A stretch of 64,000 nt of DNA. Source: Tubulanus polymorphus. Its lineage: Eukaryota > Nemertea > Palaeonemertea > Tubulaniformes > Tubulanidae. Below the pieces are notes generated by a model. That model saw only the letters and a list, made by a program, of their open reading frames with translations, was not told where the DNA came from and made no database searches. Positions 35,441-48,116 of this stretch are shown here, piece by piece. The position numbers and the translations under genes are program-made. The DNA is taken from assembly GCF_964204645.1 (NCBI RefSeq), contig NC_134032.1, positions 10,904,275 to 10,968,274 on the forward strand, written 5' to 3'. The number at the start of each line of letters is the position of its first letter. The stretch's first letter is position 1.

Positions 35441-35672
35441 GTTAGGCGAGTTGCAATGTTACGATGTTTTAGTCACATGGACGTAAGATAAGAGAACAAA
35501 TCACTGAAGTAATGCAGTAATCTGTACTCTGTATCCGCACACGATGTTACATGTACCTATAACTGTTCAATCAGTCTGATATCTACAGCAGTGAAATGTA
35601 CAGAAATCCTAACTTAAAAAAAGATACACATCTGATTGTCAGAAAGGACCACAGTGTTGTGTCATTGATATC

Positions 35673-35918
35673 AGGGACCAGTTTCATATCGATAATGAAT
35701 AAAATTTGAGTTGATAACAGTAGGAAACCTGTATATCCGCTTTACCAACCTTATAGAGAGACAAACTAACCCGACATGAACTATGCCTAAATAAACACAG
35801 ATATCGGTAGGGGAAGTTTGAATTTTGGAATTTTGAGGGGATTGAATGGATATATAAATGCAACAGCTCACTGTAATTTCATTTCAAAACATGGTTCATC
35901 ACTATGAAACTGGTCCCT
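35673..35918. mobile_element. MITE-like element (copy 2)
   Basis: Same perfect 15-bp terminal repeats as 3378-3611, at 35673-35687 and 35904-35918. Confidence 0.6.
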
Positions 35919-35982
35919 TTAATCAAATCAACAACTGGTAAAAAATCATAATTAAATGCTACTTATCTTGAATTTCGAGTTA

Positions 35983-36310
35983 GTGATTCCTGATGTCCTG
36001 TGCTGAATCCAAGAAAGTCTCATTGTAAAACAGTGATTCCTGATGTCCTGTGCTGAATCCAAGAAAGTCTCATTGTAAAACAGTGATTCCTGATGTCCTG
36101 TGCTGAATCCAAGAAAGTCTTATTGTAAAACAGTGATTCCTGATGTCCTGTGCTGAATCCAAGAAAGTCTTATTGTGAAACAGTGATTTCTGATGTCCTG
36201 TGCTGAATCCAAGAAAGTCTTATTGTGAAACAGTGATTCCTGATGTCCTATGCTGCATTCAAGAAAGTCTTACAAAACAGTGATTCCTTGTTGTCATGTG
36301 CTAATTCCAA
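35983..36310. repeat. 50-bp minisatellite, copy 2
   Basis: Six units with exact 50-bp spacing from gtgattcc at 35983, plus a partial unit. The unit count is equal to copy 1 but the variant order differs. Confidence 0.95.
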
Positions 36311-36589
36311 GCTTCCAAAGGACCTATAATAGACAAATATAAGGTTGTTTCTCTCCCTAGAAATAACTGCAGAATCATCAAATCAAATATTCAAACTTAC
36401 ATATTCAGTGTTCACCCAAATCTTAGTTCATTCATTCAGGAGGCTTTTCTATCTGCGGTCTAGGTTTTACATTCACAGTTGAACATGAAATATACATAAA
36501 GGAATGTTCAAGGAATAAAAACAGAATGAATAAATTCACAGGGAAGCACAGGAACACAACTTCAAATTTTAAAGAATCATTTTCGGAAT

Positions 36590-37020
36590 TAGATTGGAAT
36601 CCTCGATTGCCGCAGTAGCACACATCAACTCGTGCTTCGATGCACGTACGAAGGTGTTTCACGGATCGAAAATTGAAATTCACCAAACGCATATTACATG
36701 TACACTAGAATAAGGAAAAAGAAGCAATATCGTTACCGTCCAGTGGGCACGCAACTACTGGTTTTTAATTTCAAATTGAAACCGCCATCAACCCAAGCCC
36801 TCCGAACCAAAGAAAATCACCCATCCTAAAAGAAATGAATACTTTCAGCGAGCAGAAAATCGATTTCTTTTTTTTTTATAAGTGATTTTAAATTCGTAAA
36901 GGAATGGTTTATATATGAATTATGTATAGTTCGTATTTAATGCCTAGGCCATACACAGGTGGGACACAACCCATAAACAAGAAACAGAAACGATTTTCTG
37001 GCTTTCTGTGTGCGATGCTC
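36590..37020 (+). repeat. Pre-vWA block next to the 3.57 kb deletion (copy 2)
   Basis: The left edge (attagatt|ggaatcctcg at 36588-36590) is the joining point where copy 1 has 4289-7861. The block continues collinear with 7862-8260. Confidence 0.8.
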
Positions 37021-37075
37021 CGAAACACGAAAAGTCAAAACAATCCAAATACGCGTTCCGTAAATTAGGCATCCT

Positions 37076-37165
37076 CCTCCGACAGGGATTCGAACCTGAT
37101 GGCATCGAGATTGCCACAGTACGAAACCCTGCTACACTAGACCGAGTGCGCAGCTACATGCACAA
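37076..37165 (-). mobile_element. SINE head, minus strand (copy 2)
   Basis: Same A-box and B-box arrangement as 8312-8400. Confidence 0.6.
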
Positions 37166-37309
37166 CTTAAATGATGTCATTGTTAGCTAATCAGAAATCC
37201 ATTTTATTTTAGCCCGGGTTTTCCCGTTAATAGTTCTTCCGTGAAATTTGCCTCAGCGATTATACAACGAGCGATCTGATTGGTGCCGCTAGTTTTCGTG
37301 CGGCAAAGC

Positions 37310-37420
37310 TGCGCATGTACCTGCGCATCCGGTCTACTGTGACAGGGGTTTGGTGTTCGGATGCCGTCAGGTTCGAAACCCTGCCCAGGGAGGATATAAA
37401 TTGGGGTAACTTGAGACACT
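37310..37420 (+). mobile_element. SINE head, plus strand (copy 2)
   Basis: Same as 8555-8660; B-box caggttcgaaaccctgcc near 37368. Confidence 0.6.
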
Positions 37421-37774
37421 TATTGGTGATTTTTAAAATGCAGCCCGGGGACTACCTACAATCCACCCAAATGGTAATGAATTGATCAACAATTTTCAGT
37501 TCTAGGCTCGACGAAAAATATCTCTATTGATTTTCTAAATCCATTTAAAAAGAAACAAGGTAAACCCGAGGTGAGGGATAACTTAAGACATACAAAAAAT
37601 AACACAGAATTTGAGTAAAATGAACATTTAAGTTGTTCTTAACTCCTTTGGTTAAGAGTCTGGCAAAAAGGCCGACTCCTGTATATATGAAGTAACCTCA
37701 GTGAAGATGTTAGTCGGGTTGACTTGAGACACTGGTTTGGATGAACATCCCACCTCAATTTCATCTTTATAGAA

Positions 37775-37935
37775 TAAGAATAAAAGATCTAAACCTGGGG
37801 GGGGGGGTACAGAGTGCACAAAAGCTTTGTCACTGCGTACAGAGAAATGAGTTAAGCGACCCGAATACATTTTTCTGGATGTTTGTTTCGTAAGTTATGC
37901 AAGTTATGTAACCTTACTTTCAAGATTAACACACT
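37775..37935. other. Segment absent from copy 1, with 11-G run
   Basis: After catcccac, copy 2 has about 160-180 bp not found near 9033 in copy 1 before both resume at actccagctc. It includes an uninterrupted run of 11 G (37797-37807). No gene is seen. The direction of the indel is unclear. Confidence 0.7.
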
Positions 37936-38321
37936 CCAGCTCGTTGTGATCTTGTACTAACACTTTTACTAACAAATTTAATTTATACTATCTGAAAATC
38001 TATCCGAATCCATTCTATTCATTAAACTTATAGAGAAAATGAAACTAAAGAACGATACACCAATCACTATCAGCCATATCATCTCAAAGTCACCACAATT
38101 TACGGTTTCTGTTTTACGTTTCGGGTGAACATCTTGCTGTGAAGTTAGAGAAAGAGGTTTGTGAGCGTTGAGAAATTTTCATCACAAAAGAATATTTGAA
38201 ATATATACATTAAAAAACATTCGTATATAGATTATAGATTTTGCGCCGGGAGAAATTGAGTACCACTCACCCCATTTTTAATCTAAACTAATTCAAAAAC
38301 ACCCGGCAGCTATTCTTTCTG

Positions 38322-38402
38322 TATAAATAACGCCACATTTCCCGGTCTGGACATCAACAATTGTTTCAGTTACCAACGCTGTATTCGTGCTGTACTTTCA
38401 AG
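38322..38402 (+). promoter_or_regulatory. Core promoter and 5' UTR exon, vWA type 1 copy 2
   Basis: TATAAATA at 38322-38329 and a noncoding exon ending at 38402 before gtaagttg, as in copy 1. Confidence 0.75.
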
Positions 38403-38569
38403 GTAAGTTGCATAAACATAATCAAAATTTCGTGCTTCTTGTTTGAAAGCGCAACTAATTTACGTCTGATAAGTCACAGTCGGGCGGTTGAGGTGTTCAC
38501 GCCATTTTCTTCTGATAGGTATTTTATTCATTTTATTTCTATTAATTTCTATTTCACGTTCAGCTGAAA

Positions 38570-40690
38570 ATGACTGCAATCTTCTACGGGATGCTATTGG
38601 GAGTCGCGTTCGTGTTGGCGCCGGTGGCAGTAATGGCGCACCCTCCCGTCTTATCAGACTCAGTACCAGGTAAAACGCGTTTATTTTTGTTAGCAGTGTT
38701 TGCTTCTATACTTTTCCCAGTAATTATGAAACAACGGCACCAAACGTATAAATGTGGCCAGGGTTTATTTAACAAAGCATTCAGTGCTGTAGATACGTAT
38801 TGAATTATTCTTATAAATTAGTTAATTTATTCTACGAACCTATAAATGATTCTTCAAGTAGCGTATATTAGTAGCCTATCCGGCGAGAGCTAGAATTTAT
38901 GAATATAGCGCTAATATCTAGTGAATTTGTCAAGCACCAAAAAAGTCATGATTTTATCTATTTTAGTGTGTTTCAAAGACACTGATGTTGTTCTCATGCT
39001 GGACCAGAGTGGAAGTCTGAGAAACGGAATAAATAATCAAGGACCAAACCACATACCGACTGTCAGGAAAGCAGCGGGAGACATCGTCAAAGGCTTGCCG
39101 CTTCCTGTTGAAAATAATCCAGCGATTTTCGGGGTAACAACAAAAATATCGAAAGCCCATCGCACATGTATAGGGAAATACGGAAACAGGAGGCTGAAAC
39201 ATGTTTCCGTGTGTCGTCACGAGGAACGAGAACCACATTGATTCCGAGATCAAAGATTATTGTTTCCGTGTTTCTGTGGTAACCTGCGTCGTGTGCGTTG
39301 GACTTAAGCTATAATGGACGGCTTTCGATGCTTATCGGTTTACCGGTCAACCATTGGTTTAGGACGCAGCTATTTTGAAGGCACTTCCTGTAAAAGGAAG
39401 TCACCAAAAGGGACATTTTGACAAACTAAAATTTTTGATAGCCTATTTCTTAAAAATTGAACGAATTTTCCATTAACGATTAGCTGATCACGTAACCTAT
39501 GGAACAAATGATTTTAAGCTTAAAATCGTTGTACTGATTAGAAATATGAATTAAGCCATAGCAACTAAACAACAAATCTTTGAGTTTAACTTAACTTGAC
39601 CAATCAGAATATTTTATGAATAATTTTACATTAAATATAAGCTTACTGATTTGAGTTTTTTTTCTAAGTTATCTTTTAGGTAGACGCGTATAGATTATCA
39701 TGTTCATACGGTATTTCCATATTACCAATGTAAATTGTTTATTCTCAGATGGGGGTGTACATGTTTTCGGGAGCAGCTGAACAGCTCATAGTTCAACAAA
39801 TGACCGAGTTGCAAACGATGCAAGACGTTGATAATATCGTGACTAAAATCGATAATGCAAACATTAACCACGGCCAGACGCATACAGATACAGCGCTGAA
39901 GAATGTTCGAGAACAGGTAGATTGATATACTTGTCTCAGAAAGAACCACCTTGTACTTTCATCACAATTTTGAAATTGAGTATCAGATTATAGTTATTGT
40001 CACATGATTTGGCATCGTTGCGTGCAAGGGTTTAGTTGCCTTTGCACTATTGGTGATGCAACCGAATCCATCATTTGGTCATTAGTACTTCTCGAGAGAG
40101 ATACGTGGCAAAATTTCAATCAGATCTTGATGTGCGGGTGAATACGTAAACTGATTCATTACTCACACGCCACAGTAAGAACATCGAAAATCTTGACCAT
40201 AGCGTGCTGCCCCTATATAAACCATTGGCGGTGAATACGTGAACTAAACCAGTACTCGCATGCCACTGTAAGAATATTGAGCTGTGTAAAATGATGCTCG
40301 TTGGATATGTGCATTTTTCCTCGAAATTCCCCCAAATCATCATGAAATATTTTCATTCATTTTCAGATGTTGCCGAACAGTCGCCCAGACGTGAACAACA
40401 CGGTCGTATTGATCACTGACGGCGAAATCTTCAAAGGGAACGAGTTTATTGATATCGCAGAAGGCTTATTGCTCGAGCAGGCGGATAAACTACGAAGCCC
40501 CAACACCCGCATCATCGGGGTCGGGGTCGGAGCAAAACTGCCGCAATTCAAGGAGCAGTTGAAGAAAGTGGTCAGTCAACCGGTGAACGCAAACTACTTC
40601 GAAATAGAAGATTGGGTCAACGTCGAGCATTTTCTGGCGAGCACGATCGTGGCCACGATAACATGTCCTCCGATGTGCCCACCGCAGTAA
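38570..40690 (+). CDS. Secreted vWA-domain protein, type 1 (copy 2)
   Basis: Spliced CDS of 252 codons: 38570-38669, 38967-39133, 39749-39916, 40367-40690; the upstream noncoding exon ends at 38402 and its acceptor is at 38563. The signal peptide, MIDAS residues (D46, S48, S50, T133, D163) and C-terminal CPPMC tail all match copy 1. Amino-acid changes are few (for example LLG for LLV in the signal peptide, SVP for SIP, IFG for IYG). Intron 3 keeps the full MITE. All indels against copy 1 are in introns, which suggests the coding sequence is under constraint. Confidence 0.88.
39158..39300. mobile_element. MITE in intron 3 of vWA type 1 (copy 2)
   Basis: Ends atcgcacatgtatagggaaa and, inverted, from the gcgtcgtgtgcg end. 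About 260 bp including this element are missing from copy 1, where cccatcgcac joins directly to taaaatttttga near 10270. Confidence 0.6.
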
Positions 40691-40772
40691 CAAGTCAAAT
40701 CATACAGATGAGCCCTATATCTGTTCATCTATATTCAGTCGTATTCCGAAGAAACGTCATATGAAATCAAGC

Positions 40773-40778
40773 AATAAA
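40773..40778 (+). terminator. Poly(A) signal, vWA type 1 copy 2
   Basis: AATAAA 83 bp after the stop codon, same context as copy 1. The stretch 40779-41500 shows no gene. Confidence 0.7.
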
Positions 40779-41499
40779 CGTAAACATTTACGAAAAAGTG
40801 ACTTCGTTTTTGTCATCTCGTCCGAGCTCATGTATTCGCCGCTGAAATATAGGGGCAGAACGTGACAATCAAGGTCAAACGCTGCTCGATATTCCAACTG
40901 TGGCATGCGAGTGGTAATAATACGTCGGTTTATAGTCAGGATCGGATCGGAGCGTTTTGCCAACAATGATAAACCAACAAGAGTAACACCCATGGCAAGG
41001 CATCATGCCTGTTAAATCTGGAATAGGCCTTTCTATCTTCCCTACCCATGTTTTTATCTATCACAAATCCTCCTTTGAAAATACGAAATTGCACTAGACA
41101 TTTTTACGAAACTAATGTTAATCTAAGACGTCAAAGGCTTGGTCAGTTTGATTTGAATAACCTCGATAATATGAACCCTGAAAATGCGAATAGTTCATTT
41201 ATCGATAGATTACATCATTAACGAGGTTTCACCTAAGCAACTAAAAATGGCACGAAAAATCAAAATTACCTTAACCCTGGATGACTAGAGGGCTATTTAG
41301 ATATTCCAAAAAATGTGTTAGATTGTATAGAGCTTCTATAGGACTTGATAAAAGCTCTGTTGAATATCAGAACTTTGTTACCGAAATAGATATAATCAGA
41401 TGAAACGTACTGCTGAAAAATCCTACAAACAGTCACCGAAAATCCGATCCAGAAACTAAAGCACAGTCTTGTCACTGACTAAAACTCAATCTTCTGCTC

Positions 41500-44400
41500 C
41501 GCCCTCTCTCCTTCCTGTCATCTCCACTGCCCGCCCCTCTCTTCTTTTATCCTCTCCCCTCCCTGTTCCTGGTTTATAATTCTTGTGAATTTCCGATAGT
41601 GGGACTTAACCACGGACCCGTTACCGAGTGGTAGTTTTGGCAGATCTTTACATTTACATTCCTTCAAAATGACAGTCAATTTTTGAAAATGCTCCATGGT
41701 TTGTGTAGTCAAACTCGCGGCTTCATTTTCTGCTGACTAATTCCTCCATTTTGCCATCCCTGACTCAATCTTCCTAACAGTTGTTACTGTAAATATCTCA
41801 ATAAGGAGCTAAACCAAAGCCCTGTTACTGACATTCCTGTAGATTTCCACACACTTCGTTTTTCGTCAAACTAACAGCCAAGATTTTGCAAATCCACCAC
41901 GAATTCGAACAGTCACAGCAGCTGAAAGAACACCACATTTTCTATCCAAGAACTGGAAGAGTCAGGCATCAAAAACCACTGAGCTTTTCTATTTAATTAA
42001 ACCCGATGAAAGATAACAGTTTTATAGATAAAACAGATTCGACCTCTCGATTCGGACATTTTTTTATAGTATTTTTTATGCTAAACACATTTCGTAGTGA
42101 ACTGATGATTAAAATATCTAATAATGAGTCTTCGACTGCGGCTGCCCGACAATATTAAACTCTATGAGTTTGCTTACGTTCAATCGTGTATCTGGAACAA
42201 AATTCCTCACAGATCTCGGCAAAAGTCCGATACCAAAGGTCAAAACGTTGAATATTAACTCGTTTAACTTACTGCATAAGTGAGTTCAAAAATTCTCCCT
42301 CGATCGATTCGAATCTGAGACTAAGATTCACTTTTTGATTCGCGTTCATAATCAGAGCACGAAATTTCGGTCAAAAATGATTTCAAAATTGTATTTACGC
42401 ATTTTGTATGACTGCGGTATTCTGTATCTACCTCTTGATACTCATGCGGAATACAGAAATTCTTCCTTCGGATTTCTAGGCGGAGTCAAGATTCATTTTT
42501 CAATCACTTTAAAAATCTATGTATGAAATCTCAGTCAAAAGCCATTTCAAAGTATAACCGTATTTCAAGTTCAGCCCAGTCAATGTACATAGAAAAATAC
42601 CAACAAAGAAAAACCAAAAACAAACCGCAAATATTCAATATTTCGATGTTAAACTCACTCAGATAAAAATCACAAGTCTCTCGACAGATTCCTTATTCCC
42701 ATAGAAATTCCATTATCAATTTCATAATTAAGTAATTTAGATAAGATCTTAAAAGATCACGTATAAACATTGCTGCAGTGGGTATCAACTACACAATGTT
42801 AAAAGGCACAAAGAATCCATACATATTCTATAGTAAAAATCTATATATACCTAAGAGGTTGAGTTTAAGATAAAGAAAGGTATCAGATATACATCAAATG
42901 GTTAACTATTTTCAAGACAAGTATCCGATGACGATGATCCACCGATCTTTTGTGAAAAGTATCTCTAGAACCTAGATCAAAAAACCTTTTCCGAGCAGCC
43001 TTGCGTTGTTTCTCTGTCTCTGTACGGCCGTTTCTTTTATTTCATTTGTTGTCCTTTTTTTCAACTTTCATATATTTGCGAACCGAGCTTTTCTGAGCTT
43101 ATATGCGTGCGTGCTTTTTTCTATCAGAGGCGGGAGGCTCAAAGCACATCCTCGGACACGCAGTGAACTTGTCCCTTCGTACAGAGTGACCTCATCAATC
43201 ACAATATACTCAGACCCCTGTGTATATTCGTTCGCTGCGAGAGGCGGGGGCCCAAAGCACATCCTCGGACATGCAGTGAACTTGTCCCTTCGTACAAAGT
43301 GATCAATCACAACGTACTCAGACCCCTCCTGCTGTTTGTAAGGGAGTCCACATCAAGCGGATCATACCCTGAAGCACTTGTCGTGATGAGCGACATAAGT
43401 TCGCTTATTACTTACCTTAATTCTTATTGTTTTATTTTCTCTTTTATTCATATATTTTTCTATTTCTTTCATATATTTTCTTCCCGCCGTTTTGAGAAAC
43501 CGTTGCTCGGAAAAGGTTGGGCGTGCGTGCAATACCCGTTTGGCACAAACTAAGAGATTTGCTCAACATGATCCAATAAACAATTAAAAAAAAGGTGAGT
43601 CATCGCACATCAATTCCGGGTTCGATCCCCGAACTTATGTATTCCTCGTCAACCATAGATTCAAACCGGGTTCAAACCCCGGACTACTGGTCTACTTGTT
43701 AACTAAACGATATAAAATAATACCGGGTTCAAACCCCGGACTACTGGACTACTGGTTAACTAAACGATAAACAATAATACCGGGTTCAAACCCCGGACTA
43801 CTGCACTACTGGTTAACTAAACGATTTAAAATAATACCGGGTTCAAACCCCGTACTAATGTTTTACCGGTTAATTTGAAAATATAGATGACCCGGTCCAT
43901 ACCCAGGACCAATGTTTTACTGGTTAACTAAACGTCATAAAATGATACCGGGTTCAAACCCCGGACTACTGAATAGCTCAACAATAGATTCATACTGGGT
44001 TCGAACCCCGGGCAGCACTAGCTAGGAAGAGCAATCGGTAAGGATGAGCTGAATGTCTGAAGTAAAAAGTCTACCATCAAAACTTGTGAATGAAACGTCC
44101 TGTATAGGATTGTGAATAACTCCTCTCCAAATACAGAATTGGAAAAAAATATTTGGAGATTGATTTTAGATATTTCAATTAAATTAGAATTTTTGATTTG
44201 GTATTTTTCTGTACAACTAACAAGGACGAACTCTAACCTCAGCCCTGCGCCGAAATACGTATTCAAACCGGGATATTCCGACCGTGCATGAGCTCTTTCA
44301 GAAATACAGTCAATGTATCAGCGCCAAAGTACTCTTTATTTACTCTTTATATAGAAAAGTGCAGACACGATAATCTCGTTCTGTTCAGTGATTTTGAATA

Positions 44401-45358
44401 TGCATCTTAACACGTTCACACGGTGCCGAAAGTTGATTCAAAATATATGAGTTTAAAAATTCTCAAAATTCGCTTCATGTGTTTTGAACTAATTTTTCGA
44501 TTTAGCTCAAATCATGTATCGGAATGTACTCAAAGTATTCCGCAATTTTGAAAACATCTCAAATTTTTCGCCTATATTCATATACCAAAAATAATCTACG
44601 CAGGTCTTATCACATACACACAAAGATACATGAAAATGCGTGTACCTTTAAGCAAGCATCAAATGAATTTTGAAATCACGAAATATCTGAAGTCAGCCAA
44701 ATACGCAATCTACTTAACATGAAAAATACGAGACAAATTTCTTCCATCGAGACACGTCGAATCGGTTTTATCTATAGACATTTAAATCAGGTATATTTGA
44801 TAGTTTCCATCGGAAAGAAGAACTCATTGACTGCTATCTTAGTCAAAACAGTAGAAAAAATCCTGTATGCTTTGGTTGTTGATTTATCAAATAGTGGACC
44901 TCGGAGCCCTGGCATCTGCCAGTTTGTGATAGAAAATGCATCAGTTCTTCCAGAAACTTTGCTGTTAGTTTGGGACGATTCGAACTCTTGTTGGATTTGC
45001 AAAAAATTGACTGTTGGTTTGACGAAAAAGAAGTGTGGAAATCGGTACAGAAAAGTCGGTAACAGTAACAATGGGATATTTACAGAAACAACAGCCACGA
45101 GGCGGGAGACGGGGAAGCAAAATGGAGGGATTAGTCAGCAGAAATGTAGCTATGAGTTTGACAACACAAACCATGGCGCATTCTCAAAAATCGACTGTCA
45201 ATTTGAGGCGATGGAAATATGAAAATCTGCTAAAACTATCACTCAGTAACCGGACAGCGGTTTTGTCTCACAATCGGATATCAACACGAACCATAGGCCA
45301 GGAAGAGGGAATGAGGGGATGACAGATGGGAGGGCATGGGCAGTGGGGAGGATTGTGG
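41500..45358. other. Second foldback region (copy 2)
   Basis: Arms at about 41500-42055 and 44741-45358, collinear with 12352-16247. In the right arm the open frame of copy 1 is interrupted (44719-45222 then a shift), which argues against a conserved protein. The interior holds the same duplicated block (from about 42420), inverted-repeat element and B-box-like array. Confidence 0.6.
43614..44014 (+). repeat. Tandem T-arm/B-box-like array, copy 2
   Basis: Seven occurrences of the ccgggttcaaaccccgg type, three of them at exact 57-bp spacing (43723, 43780, 43837), plus the same degenerate unit (acccggtccatacccagg). The stem-loop pairing is kept in nearly all units. Confidence 0.9.
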
Positions 45359-45567
45359 TTTAGCTTGAACACAAACCAAGGGTAGGGAGGAGGGGAGGTT
45401 GATAAAAATCAGGGGTATAGTTAACAGGACTGGGTTTAGATTTACACCAACTACGAAGAGAACGGGTGAAAGAAGGGAGGGGGAAGACAGCGATGGGGGA
45501 GGGAGAAGTCCTGAATGAGTTGTCAGAAAGAGGGCTCATAGACAGTAAGATCATTGCATAACTGTGA

Positions 45568-45801
45568 CCAGTATGGTTTCACGATATCCGAAAACTAACT
45601 TTTAAATACTATGAATTATGTAAATATGAATTTAAGTTTGAGTCAAATTGTAAAACCGTCAAAAATAGAAGGAATGCACCTCACCACAATATCAAACGAG
45701 CTGAAATTCACTTGTTTGCCGTCTTTCTTCTATCGGCCATAATATTCGCCATCATCATCATCTCAACGCTTGTGGTTACTGTTTGCATCCTTAAGATATG
45801 A
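45568..45801 (+). CDS. Possible exon with C-terminal membrane helix (copy 2)
   Basis: 77 open codons with no ATG before the hydrophobic segment; the same C-terminal helix and stop as 16493-16687. The frame here is open through the region where copy 1 has stops. A possible acceptor (gtgaccag|tatgg) begins it. Evidence remains weak. Confidence 0.2.
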   Translation, partial: PVWFHDIRKLTFKYYELCKYEFKFESNCKTVKNRRNAPHHNIKRAEIHLFAVFLLSAIIFAIIIISTLVVTVCILKI

Positions 45802-45994
45802 GTTAGTTTCAGCTAGACGTGCCTTAATTCAAACTGTTTAGTTCTGGTGAATCCGGTTTGCGATAAGGAAAGGTGGTCAATATGGCCACCCGCAGTAGTG
45901 TAGTGTATACGGACTACAAATGTAAATCGAGAGCGACGACGGTCACTTTGAATACGAATTCACCGTCTGCTGAACAATATTCAACCTTGACCAC

Positions 45995-46275
45995 AACGTC
46001 GTATACGACTTACGACCCGATCCGATCGTTGGGTCGGAGGGAAGCGAGTCTGCGTCAGACTCGATTTTTTAATCGGGAACATTTTCGACAGAGTTTACTT
46101 TCCGACCACAAGGATAGAATAAGTTTTATTTTCTACGACCCGATCAGATCGTCGTAGCCAATCAGCGACGGGTTTTGCATCACATGTCTTTAAGACTCGG
46201 CGATGATCGAGTCGTATTTATGTCGACCCGAGTGCTCCTAGGATCGTGAGACAAATGAATCGGCAATCAGTGGTC
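45995..46275. mobile_element. Truncated MITE (copy 2)
   Basis: Same left end as 16883 but the right terminal repeat is gone: ggtcata joins directly to attgctattatc. In copy 1 the missing ~118-bp interval is bounded by cata at both ends, typical of a microhomology-mediated deletion. Confidence 0.65.
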
Positions 46276-47848
46276 ATAATTGCTATTATCAGCCTATATT
46301 CAGATATTTCATAATTTTTCTTTAAAATACTAGATAAACTTTTTGTACATATCCCTCTTAAAGGCATCTTTAGGAGGGATGTGCGAAAATGATTATGATT
46401 ATTATTTCAATATCTACTAATTATCAGCGCTAAGCTAATCAAAGTTACTTTTTAAGACCTTGCCGGCTCTGCAGTTCACCGATGTCGCTTGTACCTCGCA
46501 ACTGGTTGACCTTGGAGTGATAACTGAAGGTTAACTCACTTGAGCGGCAATCCTTTTTCGTCTGGATGGAATGCAATATAAGCTTTATACACTTAGCTTT
46601 ATACACTTTAGTTACATAACATCGCAACACACGTCAACCACGTATCCGACGCAGCTGGCACTTCTGTCGAGTGCGCTTGTTCAAATTGCCGTTCTACAGT
46701 AACGTGAGCAATTCCAGTCGATAAATTCAACAAGCTGTAAAAATTGGGAATTGAAATTTGACCAAACTAATTCTTTTAACTCCAGCGTCCATCCTATCAA
46801 ACCAGAATGGTGGACCTAGGCCTTGAGTTACATACAATTATTGGGAACCGCAAGAATCCACCACCATCGTCCAAGATAATAATGCATTTCAAATTTCAAC
46901 TTTCGAACTAGATTTTTTGCTTCTGAATCCAAAGGTTATCACTTGAACCACCAAATATTGATTCCAATGATAGTTTTCTTCAAGATGATTTGCTTTCAAA
47001 AGAAATATAAATAATATTTACAGGTATATAAGGGGCGGATACACGGGCTAATTTTGAAGAACTCGTCACATCCTAAAAGGGCTCATTGATGATGTCCATT
47101 ATTAGGCAATATTAGGCGTACTCCCGAACAAAAATACACCAATTTTCATCGTTGACAAGATGAAAAAGGGCACGTGGAAGACCTACAAGCAGATCTGGTG
47201 GATCCTCTTTTGGAATCTTCGATTGCCGCAGTAGCACACATCAACTCGCGCTTCGATGAACGAACGTAGGTGTATCACGGATCGAAAATTGAAATTCAAC
47301 ATCCGTATAGTAAGAGGAACCAAGATCGTTACCGTCCAGTGAGCACGCGCAGAACGCAACTACCGGCGTATATTTCAAACTGTAAACGTCACCAACCCTA
47401 GCCCTCCAAACCAAAGGAAAATCACTAATCCCAGAAGAAGGGAAATCTTTCAGCGAGTAAATTCGATTTCAGTTATCATTTTTGTAAGTGATTTGTCCAA
47501 TCGTAAAAGAAAATGGTTTGTTTAGGCCTATATAGTTCGTGTTTTATGCCCAGGCCATACACAGGGAGACACAACCCTGAAAAAAGAAACAGAAAGTATT
47601 TCGTGTGTGATGCTCCGAAACAAGAAAAGTCGAAACAACCCAAAAAAGCGTTTCTGTTTTATGTTACGGGTGAACCGTCTTACTGCGGTTTAGAGAAAGA
47701 GGTTTGTGAGAAAATATTATGAAAAAATATTTTTCAAAATATATTTTAAAAATATTCATATAAATTATAGATATGACGGGGAAGAAATTAAAAACCACAT
47801 CGAGTTATCGATAACCAATATAAAAACGACCGGCAGCTATTCGTTCGG

Positions 47849-47930
47849 TATAAATAACACCACATTTCCCCGGTCCAGACATCAACTATTGTTTCAGTAA
47901 CCAACACTGTATTCGTGCTGTAATTTAAAG
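47849..47930 (+). promoter_or_regulatory. Core promoter and 5' UTR exon, vWA type 2 copy 2
   Basis: TATAAATA at 47849-47856; noncoding exon ends at 47930 before gtaagttg. Confidence 0.75.
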
Positions 47931-48116
47931 GTAAGTTGCGTAAACCTCATCATGATTTTGTTCGTCTTCTATGAAACTGCGAATTATCTACGTCTGCTGG
48001 TCTGTGATTAGTTAAGTCACAAGCGGGCGGTCGAAGTGTTCACGCCATTTTCTTCTGAAAGGTATTTCATTCAATTTATTTCTATTAATTTCAATTTCAC
48101 GTTCAGCTGAAAGAAA

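Larger units (their letters stand above)
32313..35615. mobile_element. Foldback-like element, copy 2
   Basis: Counterpart of 1-3320, with arms at 32313-32508 and 35445-35615. The left C-rich minisatellite has fewer units than in copy 1, and the right one has more. The interior is otherwise collinear and contains no supported gene. Confidence 0.55.
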
